Source of the DNA: Patagioenas fasciata
Taxonomy: Eukaryota > Chordata > Aves > Columbiformes > Columbidae
Assembly (NCBI RefSeq): GCF_037038585.1
Contig: NC_092526.1
Coordinates: 38,391,501 to 38,455,500, forward strand
Length of the DNA stretch: 64,000 nt
Direction of reading: 5' to 3'
The notes beneath the pieces were generated by a model. It saw only the letters and a program-made list of their open reading frames with translations, was not told the origin of the DNA and made no database searches. The first letter of the stretch is position 1. Every line of letters starts with the position of its first letter. A program made the translations under genes and the position numbers. Shown here in pieces: positions 26,376 to 38,530 of the stretch.

Positions 26376-27782
26376 GTCCTAGAGGTTATGTTACAGCTAC
26401 GTGCTTCCATGTGCCCGTCTTTTGTTTAGAGCTATCAGCGTGAATTCTGAATGTACAGGGATTGTGTCTGGAAGAGTTAATGGCTGAGGTGAAATATCCA
26501 GGAGTTCCTGGAGGAGTGAAAGTGTAAAGAATTTGCAGGTTCTGTTCTTCAGTCCAAAGGCTCTTTTCTTCTCTAGTGAAGTGACTCCAGCTTCAGGAAT
26601 CTCTTTTTTAAGAGCAAAAGGTCCTAGATTACTTTCCCCTGAGATGGTTTGCAGAGGTCCCTGCGAGTCCCGGTGGCGTTGGCTGCCCAGCATTGCGATG
26701 TGCGAGCGAGAAGCCGTGGAGGCAGCTGCATTCATTCCAGAAATACATGGGCACTGGGCTTTGCCAGGGCCACGCCTGGGAATGTCTCGCTGCAGGGATG
26801 CAGAAACACAGGCTGCTTCGTCCTTAGAGCTGCTTAGTTCAATCTGGCAAACTCGCCTCATTTTCTTCTTGGAAAACTGTTTCACTGTTTAAAGGGCTTT
26901 ACCCTTCAGAGGTGTCTGAGCCTTTGTGCAGACTCGGTCGGGGAAGGCTGTGGAAAAGGTGGACTGTTGGCCATGATGTACGTCACAAAAAGTCAGCCGC
27001 AAAGACGGTTTTAATTTCAAAATGCCACATCACATGCATTACAAAATGATATAAAAAGCTGCAGCTGCTCTGCTAATGATTCTCTACATACCTTAAAATG
27101 AAACACTTTATGAACTCGCTATCTTTCTTAGGCATCCTTTATCATGATCTCCTAGCAGCCTCAAGCTAGTTACATTATTATAACAATAAACGGAGTGTCC
27201 ATCATGTTGTCTCCTCCACACAGATATCCTTTATGAACAAGAGCAACCTCTCTGAAGCTGGCTAAGCCACTTGCATGCATAAAAATGTTTGCAGTGACAT
27301 TTCAAGGCTCAGTCCCAGCTTTCATATTGTTTATGTTTCATAGACATGTACACCCAGCCATTTCCCAGTCCTTATCTAGGAAGCATCCGCCCCTCTAGTT
27401 ACATAGGGAGGAGTGAAGAAAAGAGCAAACTACAACATGCAGGCACTTCAAAGGCAGGGAACAATGCTATCTGCAGAGAAACACACAGTCTGCTGCCCAT
27501 AAGGAGCTGGATGAGAAGACTAAAGCAGCACAGAGGGGAAAAACCACACAGAGAAGGCCAGCTGTGTCTTGAGGCACAGTTTCAGTTGTTGCGTCTACTG
27601 TAGTGTAGAAGATCCACCTTATTTTCATTAGTCATGCTGAGGATGAAGTGAAGCTGAGCTGCCAGAGAGTGCCTGTAGATCCTGGGTGCAGTCTCCAAAC
27701 AGGACATGTAATGAATGCATGAAACAGTTCTACTGGAGCGGTGCAGCCGATCAGAGCGTTCGGTGTGAGATCGCTGTTGTTT
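26376..27782. other. Gene-free stretch
   Basis: No gene or repeat is recognised. Open frames on both strands overlap each other (for example at 26,397-26,892) and are best read as chance. Confidence 0.5.
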
Positions 27783-27889
27783 CACCGCCCGCTCCGCAAC
27801 CTCATCTGGGTGTTCCTGCTCTGACAGGGGGACTGGACTGGACGATCTTTCGAGGTCCCTTCCAATGCCTGACATTCTGTGATTCTGTG
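27783..27889 (+). mobile_element. Short CR1 3'-end fragment
   Basis: Seen: 'ACCTCATCTGGGTGTTCCTG', then 'GATCTTTCGAGGTCCCTTCC' and the terminal 'ATTCTGTGATTCTGTG'. This is the CR1 3' UTR and terminal octamer repeat in plus orientation. Similarity fades upstream of about 27,783. The fragment carries only the end of ORF2 at most. Confidence 0.9.
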
Positions 27890-30204
27890 TCATTAGGGAC
27901 CAGAAGGGATGCAGGCTGCCGCCCAGCCCTTCCAAACGCTGCGTAAGGATGACTGAGGACAAGAAGTGTGTCAGAGCTCTAAGCTGCCCATCGGCTCATT
28001 GAAACGTAAGAGCTTTAAGGAAGAGCAGAGTGGAAATATAAACTTCATTAATTCAGTAGTGTACCACAAAAAACACTTTGAATGTAGGCTGTGTTGTAAG
28101 TGATCAATACTTAATGTTACAGTGAGCGCTTCTTGGTTTCAGAAATACCATCTTAAAGGTACAAAGCACTCAGAGGATTAAAAATAATCTTTGCATGTCC
28201 TGCTAAGATAAATGGGGGATGTTTGCCCTGGGTTGATCCTGTTCTGTTACTCTCAGGCTGTAGCACACAAAGCAGTGCTCTATTGTCTTATACTTGAAAA
28301 AACATCTTCTCCCTGACCAGAACAAGAATAATTATCACTTGAAATTAACAGCCCCATCACTGTTTTAAGGTGAAAAAAGAAGCGAGTCAGCCCACAGTTT
28401 CCTCTTCTTCAAATAGCAAATTGCTGTATTTTTCTCTGAAGTTCTCACACCTAGTCGATCTGCTGTGGAATAAACTGTACAGCAGCACTAGAGAGCCAGT
28501 CGGTAGGCACATAGGAACTGATCACATTAACGCATAATTAGCACATAATTTTCTGGAGATCCCATATGGCTCCAATCATATCATTACTAACAGCCGCACA
28601 TCACATCACCTGACAAAAGCAGGTCAAGCCTTGGCATTTTTCTAGCATACGTGTTCTGATAATAATAGATATTATTTTTGGCTAGAAATAGCTTTGTGGT
28701 GTAATTTATGACCAAGCTTATTCTTCTTTATTCTTAAGAGTGAATGTTCTCTTTGATGGTCTTGCTGGTGGTGTTTGCTATCTTGCTGCTGTGGCCGACA
28801 ATAACATAACAAAGCTGACTGGATCACCAGCTCATTCTTACAACTGAGTAAGAGTCTGGCGTCTTACCAGCTCAAATAGTGGCGCACTGGCTGCAGGGCC
28901 CAGGGAAAAAATGCAAATATTTCAGCTGTGTAGACGGCTATACAAATAGCAGAGCAGACGAGGCAGCCTCATCTGGGGAGACAAAAGATGCGTGTGATGA
29001 CCTCCTTCCTTCAAGTTAAACAAGTACAATCTTACTCTGGCCCTTTGTCACAAGCTCCCCTCCTCTGTGAGTGTGCACAAAGGGCAATGCTATATCTGCG
29101 GCTTGGCAGCGTGACAGGAGCCCAGGGAGGATGTTCTGCGGTCAGATCTGGCCATACTCTGTTTGTGTGCCTGCTGTGTGTGGTCAAGGTGCCTGGGGCT
29201 GGCTGAGCACGCAGGGCAGCAAATGCTAATTCAAGACGCCGCATTTTCTGCTATTCTGCCTTTGCTCCTCCACCAGCATCGTTGGTGTTGCCATGCCATG
29301 TGTCTGCTTTATCTCCCTGTGGCGCCCTGCTTTTCTTGCACTCTCATTTTTTCTTCAGGGAGCACAAAAGTTCGGCAGGAAAAGTGGAAGCCGCCTCCTC
29401 TCTGCTGAATGTCCAGCATCTTGGTCGTTCTCCCTTTTCGGCACAGCAGGCCTGGATGTTGGGGCGTGACAGAGGTTTCCCTGCCCATTTCTGTCTATTG
29501 AGTCTGGCACAATGAGCAGTCTCAGCTGAGATATTTTTGGCTGGCAGTGTCGCAACATGCCAGGCATTGTGCAATTTCCTTGGCTTTGCTTCTTACCACA
29601 GAATTAACAAAATCCCTACCATGCTTCTTGCCTGTCAGGAAGCTATACTCTGCATTAATCTCTCATTCGGGAGACAGGCTGTGTGACAGAGATGATTAAT
29701 CCTAGCCACAGATAACACTTCCTGTCTTTAAATAGTTTCGGTAGATAAATAACTTCTATAACGAAACACTATCCCACAATGGGGTTTTGGTCTAAGCCAG
29801 GAACTTTTGGGTTTTAATTCTGGCTTTCAGACAAAATTGCTTTGTGGATAAAAGTAAGTAGAAGCCCAGTTTTTTTCAGAGAAGGTACAACTTCATCTTT
29901 TTTCCATACTCCTCTGGGGTTCCCACTCCTCAGCACCTCCAAATGCAACCCTGCTTCTCTAGTCACAGAGTCTTCCTTGTAGCTGTATTGAAAGGATAAA
30001 TTACTCAATGTCAGAAAGATTTCTGAAGATGCAGGCCATGGCTTGAGGCAGATTACAGTCACGAACGGTGCTCAGAGGCTGCTCTACGGAGCCTTCGTTG
30101 TCACCCTGGTCCCCACCAGTGTTCAGTCTTTACCTGGAAGATGCACCCAGCAGACCTCATTCTTGAATCTGGGTCACACATACATTCACTGCTGCTCACG
30201 GGTA
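27890..30204. other. Gene-free stretch
   Basis: No gene is recognised. A weak MIR-like match (about 29,790-29,850, plus strand) was considered but is too short to call. Confidence 0.45.
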
Positions 30205-30273
30205 AGATCTGGTCCACAGCCCACTGAAATCAGAAAGGGTCTTCCCTAATTCAAGTGGGTTGGAGTCAGGGCT
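30205..30273. repeat. Decayed palindromic repeat
   Basis: The left arm AGATCTGGTCCACAGCCCAC and the right arm, whose reverse complement begins AGCCCTGACTCCAACCCAC, pair imperfectly over roughly 25 bases around a short centre. The pattern resembles old palindromic repeats of reptile genomes ('...CCCATTGAAGTCAATGG...'), which I recall but cannot name reliably. It could be a MITE-like non-autonomous DNA element or the hairpin part of a larger repeat. Confidence 0.5.
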
Positions 30274-31365
30274 TTGCAGGGTGCCTTCCCCACTTGTGGA
30301 TAGCTCAGTGGTGATCTGACACACAGCTGCCTTCTGAGAGCATGTTTACACAACTGGGGAAGTCTTGCCCTCTAGAAAATAAAGGCCTTTCTACCATGGG
30401 CATTGTCCACATGGTTATTTAAAAAATAGCATTCAGATTCCTGCAATCTCCCTGCAGTACTTGCCATTTAAATCCTTTTTCTAACCAAACATAAATACAG
30501 CATGCATTGTAGTGATTTCCTTCAATTCCCTTCCACCAGACAAATCAGGGAGAGGAGTCTGTGACCACCAGATCTTGGGTCTGGGGGGAAATAAATAGAA
30601 ACAGAAAATGCCGTGTGTAGGTATCTCATGCTTGACAGAACATTTAAAAATAAGGAGTCGTCATGAGATAAATTCTTTGAAAGAGCTTGAATTTGTTTAA
30701 GGGACTTTCTCTTTTCTATAATGCACAATGAATGGGCTACTTGCTGGAAATTTTTATTAGCTATGCAGATACAGCAGCATCACTGAGCCTCCAGAAACAC
30801 TGTGAGTGCAGTTTTAGCTTTAAACAAGCTACAGAGGACAATCTCCACATCACCAAGACTGCAGCGCTGCTGCTGTGAGCAGAGCTGTGTGTGATGCTCT
30901 GATTAATGTTTGAAGTAATAACCCAGCATAGCTAGAGAATGGACTCTAACATATGGTGGTGATTGGCATGGTTCTGCTGTGGCTACCAGCACTCGCTTGT
31001 CGTGCACCATGCGACAAACAGAAAGATGGAGCCAAGTTCCATCCTGTCGCGTAATGATAGCAAAATCCTTCTTTTGACAACAATTGCATTCAGATATGGT
31101 TTTGCTTGTGAAAATGTTGACTACTGGGGCTCATAGCCATGAAGAACATGGTTGTCAGAAGGGTTCCTGAAAAGTGTTCTTGCAACAAGTTTCTCTGCTA
31201 GAAACCTAGGAGACAGCTAAGGTGTCTCAGCATATGGGGTAATGTTTTCAGAGGCGGTGGGAGGTCAGCATAATAATAATTTATCTTAATTAACTGTAAC
31301 CTCTACCATTAGATCAGACATCCTACTTCAAAATAGGTTTCAGATACTCGGCTTAGTATTTTAAC
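30274..31365. other. Gene-free stretch between palindromic repeats
   Basis: No gene, RNA gene or clear repeat is recognised here. Confidence 0.45.
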
Positions 31366-31570
31366 TCTAGGAGATGAAATTTAAGCTCCAAATGTCATAT
31401 TTAAACTCCTAAATATAAGTGGCCTGATTTTCCAGGGTGTTAAGCATATGCAATGCCTGTTGATTTCAATGAGAAATGTGGGTGCCTGCCAACCGTTTTG
31501 GAAAACCAGGCCATTTTATTGAGTCATTGACACATAGATTCCTAACTTTAAGCAGCCAGGTTTGAGACCT
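31366..31570. repeat. Decayed palindromic repeat with clear hairpin core
   Basis: The core at 31420-31513 has inverted ends: TGGCCTGATTTTCCAGG on the left and, on the right, a segment whose reverse complement is TGGCCTGGTTTTCCAA. The centre contains TTGATTTCAATGAGAAATGT. Flanking segments (CTCCTAAATATAAGT on the left, ATTCCTAACTTTAAGCAG on the right) also mirror each other loosely, so the repeat is probably larger than the core. Same general type as the element at 30205-30273. Confidence 0.6.
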
Positions 31571-34500
31571 GTTCCAGCTTCACTCAGTTCTGCTCCAGCT
31601 TTAGCAGAAAACCACTTCCATTGAGCAGCACCCTTGGCCTCCTCCCTTCCAACCCTAGTTTGCATGCTGTTGTAAGTATTCATTTGAGGCTAATTTTGCA
31701 GAAGCAAACAGCAAAACCACATCAATTTAAAATATTCTTTTTTATTTTTATGCAAAGTAAATAATTTCATAAACATTTTTTAAAATGTTTTATCTACAGA
31801 GACAGTGACCTCATTTTTATACAGCAATTACTACTTATAAGGGAATTTGTGCTGCAGAACTGTTCTCTTTAGTACAGATGACACATTTCAGTGGGAAAGG
31901 CGAAGTTAAATACACACACTGGGTTCCAGCCATATTCGGCTGTATCACAAACTAAATAACACTAGAAAATAAAAAATGATCACTGTTTCTCAACTCTAAT
32001 CTAGATTTATTGTGCTGATCCCATGTGACATTTGATCAGAAAGGAACAGGAGTGCATGTAGCAGGAGACAACAGGCCAGGTCTGCGCTAGATTGAATGTA
32101 CCAACTGTTCAAACATACAGTCCTGCTGGAGGGACAGCTAAACAAAGGAAAACAACTATGCTTTAACCCCAACAGCTTACACTAGTTCAGCATTAGTTAA
32201 GAGTGCTCAAAATATGTTCCTCTTAGGACACTCTTATATATGTTAGAGCTATAAATGCTACAAAAATTCCCTTTCTCTGATTGATACTCAAATAATGTCA
32301 CAGGCTTTTAGTGGTCTTAGCCTTAATCTTAGACTTTCAGAGAGAATTAGCAGCATGTGTTGCTTGCATACATCTCCTTGCCACCTGTGAATTCTTCAGG
32401 TTCAAAGCAGGCAACAAATACACCAACACTTAGGGAGTCATTTGGATCCTGGACTCCTGAAGCGGGAAGCATTTATGGAAGGTTGCAAATAGTCTGAATG
32501 TTTGCACTGGAGTGGATGTTGCAGACCAAGATGTCTCAACACGTGCTCAACAGAAACAGAAGGTTAATTAGACCTACCTTTCAGAGAGCAAAGATAAGCT
32601 GGGCTTGGAGAACATGTTGGACATCTAAGGATGTAGCAGAGGGAGGAATTGTCTCTTTGAGGTCTTTTGAAAGAAAGAGGACATTTGTTTCCAAGGGGTA
32701 GGTCTGAGCTTCAATACATCTTAATTACACTGTCCTGCACACAACATTCTGACCAGCAGTAGTTCAGGCTCTGGGTACATTATCTCCTGGAAGAGAAGTG
32801 ATGCTTCTTCCTTCAGTATACCCCGGGGATCCTGAGAGTCCGCTGTGACATCCAGACAGGTGGATCTGCACAGGAGCACTCAGATGGGCAGGGAGTAGCA
32901 ACAATAGTCCTGCTATCAGCTGCTTGACATGAGGCACTGCCGGGTTGCTCACTGAAAGGGAAATCTGGAACTGCACTGATGTGGTCTTGGCATGCTGAGG
33001 ATCTGGTTGCAATTTGACGCTTGTATTTAGTGGCAGGATTTCTATTTAGCTACTAAGATTGTTTACAATGGTGTAAGAATAGCTCAGAACAGATCATACT
33101 CCCATTTTTCTGGCTTTCCAGACACAACTATAATGTTTTAAACACAGGTGTTGGGCTCAGTCTCATGTCTTTGACAGTGTACAGAACAAACCCATGACAT
33201 AGTCATAGCTGGATCCTGAGTAAACCCATACAATAAATATACCCAAGCAAACAAAAGACAAGGAACATATGGGAGGCTGCTGGGGCTGATTTCTGGTTGG
33301 TTACGAAACGAAAAAAAAACAAAGTGAGCACCACTCATAAACTATTTAAAGGAGACACAGCTGCAATCACCACCACTCCCTTCTAAATTAGCAGGGCTAA
33401 GTCCCTGGAAAGACTATGTGTGTAACAGGGGATCTACATCTTCCTAAAGAGCTGACAGTCAGTTTTGACACAATACAAAAAGTGGAAGAATATCCAGTGG
33501 AGGAAATGGGAAAGGAAGGGCAAGGATAGCAAAGATAAAACCAGGCAGTTGCACACACTGATTTTGTGCACTGTAAGCATTGCCAGGTTGCTATTTTGAG
33601 ACATTTATATTCTTACTGGTTGCTCTGGTGACGTTATCAACTTCACAGATGTCAAAATGGAGTGCATATGGAAGAGGGCTGTAAGGGATCATGCATGGCT
33701 TTATATATTTGTCCAGGGAGTTTATTTTAGGACACAAACAAGAAGACAACTTGTACTTATAGGAGGAGAACTGGTCAGTAGAAGAGGAAGAAATGATTAG
33801 ACTATAAGGATCTGAAACTTATGTAACGAGGGTCTACTCAGCAAATTGGTTGATGTGAATGGACCTCTGGGAGGATCTGGAGGAAACAGCAGGGCTGCAG
33901 AATAACCCAGCGTACGTACAGCTCTGGGAAGATAAATGCTATCAAGGTGACTTCCAAATCCACGGGCTGGAGGAACTCACTGAGGTTTCTAAGCATGAAC
34001 TGACTACAGCAGCTAAATGCACTGCCATACAGTTGCTGGGGGACAATGGGCTCTGTCCTTTGAAGCTGTTTTCACACTGTGATATTAAGTTTGCTACTGG
34101 CTGGTATATGCAATAGATGTTGCAAGTCTTTTGTGTCTGTTTTATGCCTAATTGTCAGGTAAATAATCAGGAAAATTGTGGGGTTTACATCTAATATCAC
34201 AAATAACTTTTTGAACTAAATTAATAGATTTTCTGACTGAAATTCTGTCAATTTACTGTAGGCTTCTGAGCTTTCCGGTCACCTTTATAAAAAGGCATTT
34301 AATAAGGAGACAGCATCCAGTTATGACTGTAGTCTGAAAAGCTACCTGCCAAATTATGATGATGAGTGAAAAGAAACCACTAGGTCCTCTCTTTCTCTGC
34401 ATGTACATATTGATACAGTACAAGTGAAAAATGAGTTTCAGGATTCTAACAGAAGACAAAGTACCTTTCACCTAAACAGCATCATTTTGTAGGATTTCCC

Positions 34501-37448
34501 TCATAACCAGTACCAACCTGTGAAACTTTATGCCTGTCAATTCCTTTCTCAGAAAGCTTGTCCACACAGCCTCACAAGTAATCCTCTGAAAAGCAATACA
34601 AGTGTGGCAGAGTAAGATGCAGGGGGATTTTATTTCCAGCTTTCTTAACACCATATGTTCACTTAATCCCACTCTTCATTTAGGTAAAGGTAATCCCTGA
34701 GTAGTTTAGTACAAATTACATGCAAACATAAATTATGTTTATGGGTGTACCTGTATATAATACTGTGTCTATTGGACTAAGAGAGAAATCACTGGGATAG
34801 CTGAGGCAGTTGAATTTCTCTAAACAGGTGCTCCAAGTCACCTACCTCAAAAGCACACATTAAGATTCAAGGAGAAAATTTTCTCTGAAAGAATTACTAA
34901 TGAGGATTGCTTGGATTTTTGCCCATCATATCTTGAACAAAGATCTTCAGAGTTATTCCGAAATGCCATTTAATTTTGCCTACATCATCACTAAAATTAT
35001 TCAAAAAATCACGACAGCTCTATTTGATAAGTCCCGAAACATCACACAGACCACATTAAACATGCTGAAATGTTTCTTTTCCACTTTTCATTTCAGAATG
35101 AGAGTTTTTAAATAAATTGTAAAAGTTTTGAAATACAATGAGAAAAAAGCTGAAATTCACTATTCAAAAATCTACTGTCCATTCATTCATCTACAGCTGT
35201 TCAAAAAAGAATCTGAAACTTCCCAGAACTATTTTCAGTCACTCCCTAGTTAAAGAACAACTGCACCAGTTTGAACTACTTCTTAAAAAAAATGTGACAA
35301 GTCCAGCTAATGTCACTTAAGCGGTCAAGACAGAAATTCCAGTAAATCCTAATGTATGATTTACAAGGCATATGTCAAATATTTCACATGTGCACAAAAA
35401 TGACAGGAAAAAAATAGTTGTGCTCTGTAAACATTTGGTCCAGTTAAATAAAACAGGACTTCTGGAGAAAGCTGTACTTTTCACCCAGTCTTGCAACTTG
35501 ATTGGTGCCAGCTGGCTCCTAAAAGACAAAAAAAATCAAGTCCAGTTGAGCAAGTCACAATCCAGAATGAGATCTGAGGATACGACGTGGCTGAAGATGC
35601 TGGGAAAGAACAGTTAATAGTGGCTGGAAAAACGAACAGTGGTGCCAGCACTGAGTGTACCAGAGATGTGTGTGTCTGTCCCTGTGGCTCCAGAAACCAT
35701 CCCGCGTTGGTGCAGTACGTACACACAAAGCTTCCCCTGCAGTTACGGCCAGTTTGACTGAATTTAAAATACTTCACTCTATAAAGAAGGGAAGCTAAAT
35801 GTAGTATATTGGATTTTCACAGGGCAGCAGGAGAAGCGCCAAAATTCTATCTCACACAGCAATGTGACTGATAATTCTATTTTATTGCACATTCATAAAG
35901 TCACTTATACTTCAATAATTATCGAATCAGATTTAGCAGGTAAATATTCTGCAGTGAGGATTAACTGTATATAAGGTGTTTGGTCTTGAAGGAAAAACAC
36001 TTTCAACAATGACATTAAAATGCTCTTTTACTAATTCAGTAAGCAAAAGATGTCGCTTCTGAAGTGAGATGAAGTGGAACCTTTTCAACGTAAAATGAGA
36101 AATGCTTTTAACCAGAAGGTTAAAAGTAATCCGAAAGGTAAATTACTACTTGTTGATTCTTTCAGGCCTTACTCTGTAATGGTAACATAGAGTCCAAAGA
36201 CCTGAGACGCGCTTTCCAGTCTGACTCAGAGAAATGCCTAATCCAGACCCCTGGATTATCCTGGGATATTCCAGTCTGACATTCAGCAGAGTTGTTAGGA
36301 GTCAGTAAGGCTAAAATGGCATTGCATTGAAAAGGTCATTGCAAGAAGAACTTTTCATCAGAACTGCCAGACAAATTTGAGCTGCAAAGTAGAAGTAGCA
36401 AGCAGAAACAAACCCAATTTATTTTCTCACCCTATTCTGCCACTCACCCCCCTTAGTATTTTAAATACATTGTGGACTTGGGGTTTTTCTGTAAAGCAAT
36501 GGTTCTCATGTCCGCAAAAGTTCTAGTATATTCTGACATTTCACTGTGATGCTAATGACCCAACCTCTGCCATTACACCATGGTAAATGGGATGTTTTAA
36601 TGCTTTTGAAGTAACATGTGCTGTTCACTTCTATGGGGAAAATTCTATTGTTGTTTGAATGAGTGTCTGGAAAAGAATCACTATTTGCATTTTAAGTGAA
36701 TTATGTGCAGGAACCTCACAATTCTTATGGACGAGTAACCTCATAATTTTCATACGCATCACTCAAAGAAACAAAGATACTCCAGGCTGTGTTTATTTGC
36801 AGAGTTGTTTGCAAAGTTATCATAACTTTGACCTTTTTTTTTGACAATCCTTACCATGTAGTGACTTCTGAAAAATGGACCAATGTCCTCTACATTAGCA
36901 TTTGTTTGCATCACCCCCCTTGCTGTTGTTGGCACCACATTCCAGTTCATGTCACGTTTTCTTTTTCCTGTGCTAATGGTCCTTTTCCAATCCATCCTCA
37001 CCACTGAGATTTTTTTTCTCTTGGTTGTAAAGGGACGGTTAGGTAGAAAAGTACCAGCTCCTCCCATCTCAAAGAAGAGGATGAAAAACCTTGTTTTAGG
37101 AATGACCAGTGCAACTACTGTAATTGGGACCCACAGCTACATTATCTTCCCTTGTAATCATGTTGAGTCAGATGAAAGAATAAGAAAGGCAGCTGGAGTG
37201 TATTAATAGATCTTGCGGGGTGATAGATTTTCAGGCCTTTAACTGTGCTGCAGAAAGCCACTCATCTGCCCATCAGTAAGAATCTCTAGAAAAAGAAACA
37301 TTTTGTTCCTAAAGATATAAAAATATATACATTTTAATTGCACTTTGGAGAAAGAAAATTAATAAAGACAACTGTGCCATTCCCCATTAGTGGAAATGCC
37401 CCACAGCTAACCTGCCTCAAGCACTTTGCATATCACTGAATCCCTTGG
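31571..37448. other. Gene-free stretch
   Basis: No gene is recognised. An 85-codon plus-strand frame at 33859-34116 (starting MDLWEDLEET) looks somewhat protein-like in composition but has no family match and no splice context. A frame of 107 codons at 36883-37206 is likewise unsupported. Confidence 0.45.
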
Positions 37449-37530
37449 GTGGGATTTTCCAAAGTGCCACCATTAGCTCAGCCCTGCTCCCATTAAAATC
37501 TACTACTGACTTCAGCCTGGGAGGAGAATC
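37449..37530. repeat. Fragment of an old palindromic-type repeat
   Basis: The stretch begins GTGGGATTTTCCAAAGTGCC and contains CTCCCATTAAAATCTACTAC. This resembles one arm and centre of the repeats at 31366-31570 (GATTTTCCA, then CCATT-AA-TC). The second arm is not clear, so this is a partial copy or a related family. Confidence 0.4.
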
Positions 37531-37809
37531 CAGAGTCTCTGTGGTACCCTGGATGTCGGAAGATCCAAATCCAAATCTTTGTGTGTGCTGTTGCTTCCCT
37601 ATTTTTATGTGCATGGTGCTCACATACATTAATGAGGGCCAGGTTTTTCCTCACAGGACCTAAAAAGCCACCAAAACATCAGCTGTGCAGAATAAAGAGT
37701 AATGGAGGGCAATACATATGGAGGAAAGGGGGACTTCATCAGGTGTCTAGTGAAGTCAGTTAATTGCAGCCTCAATTCACAGAGCAAAACCTTCCAGAAC
37801 ATGCTTTCG

Positions 37810-38070
37810 ATACTACTTCACACAGTGTATTTTCGATCTATGGAATCCAATTGCACAGACAGTCATAAAGGCAAAGAGTTTAGTGGAATTTAAAAAGGGA
37901 TTTGTGAAGCTTTGTGAGCAAAGATGACATTTGCAGCTGCATGTGCTAGCTTACAAGGATGCAGGGGACAAGCAAGCTTCTTGCTTCAGCAGCATAAGCT
38001 GGTTGCTTTGAGGATCAAGAAGAAATGTTTTCTTGCCATGTGTTAGCCCTGGTGATTTATTGAGATATGT
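37810..38070 (+). mobile_element. Old L3/CR1-type LINE fragment (3' region)
   Basis: Seen: 'TACTTCACACAGTGTATTTT', 'ATCTATGGAATCCAATTGCA', 'AAGAGTTTAGTGGAATTTAA' and 'AAGGGATTTGTGAAGC' follow the ORF2 C-terminal block of L3-like CR1 elements ('FFTQR...LWNSLP...VEAKSLAGFKKGI'). Further on, 'TTGCTTCAGCAGCATAAGCT' and 'GATCAAGAAGAAATGTTTTC' match the 3' UTR pattern of the same group ('ATGCTTCAGGGCATAAGC...TCAGGAAGAAA'). The order is conserved. It belongs to a lineage different from the young bird CR1 copies elsewhere in the window, and is much older. Confidence 0.65.
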
Positions 38071-38454
38071 GATAGGATGGTTTGAATTTTCACCAAAAGT
38101 GATAATGACAAAGAATGCTATAGGTAGGTTATTAGCTAGTCTGTATTACCGTAATGCTGATGCTTCCATAAAAAAGAGTATCAGTCAGTAAATCTGGGAT
38201 GAAGAGCAATCTCCCAAGCAAGGGACCGGTCTGGCGCTGATGAGAGCAGAATTCAGACTTAGGAAAGAAGCCTCATTCATAGCCAGACTGTAGGGAGGTA
38301 GTGTTCTCTCTCTGTGCTTTAAGTCATCACCTGAGAAATGGGAAGACAGTACTTCTCTAGTTCTCAAAGGTGGAATGAGGGGAAAGTGCGTAAAGAGGAA
38401 AGCGGTCATATTTTCATACGCAGCCATTCTGTGCTTTGGATTCAGAGCTGTCAT
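38071..38454. other. Gene-free stretch
   Basis: Nothing recognisable; short frames only. Confidence 0.4.
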
Positions 38455-38530
38455 CCCACTGTAAATCAGGAGTACTTTAGCTGCATTAGTCAAGATTTTC
38501 CTGATTTACACTGATGAAATGAGTTCAGAA
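38455..38530. repeat. Decayed palindromic repeat
   Basis: The left arm CCCACTGTAAATCAGGAG and the right arm TCCTGATTTACACTGATG are near-perfect reverse complements over about 16 bases, separated by about 26 bases. The sequence recalls an old reptile repeat with 'GTGTAAATCAGGAGTAACTC' on both arms. It is of the same class as the palindromic pieces at 30205 and 31420. Confidence 0.6.

Noticed and set aside
29790..29850. Possible third MIR-like fragment
   Set aside because: Match is limited to a short 'GGTTTTAATTCTGGCTTT' type segment; too weak to list.
33859..34116. 85-codon frame starting MDLWEDLEET
   Set aside because: Protein-like composition but no family, no splice sites and no neighbouring exon.
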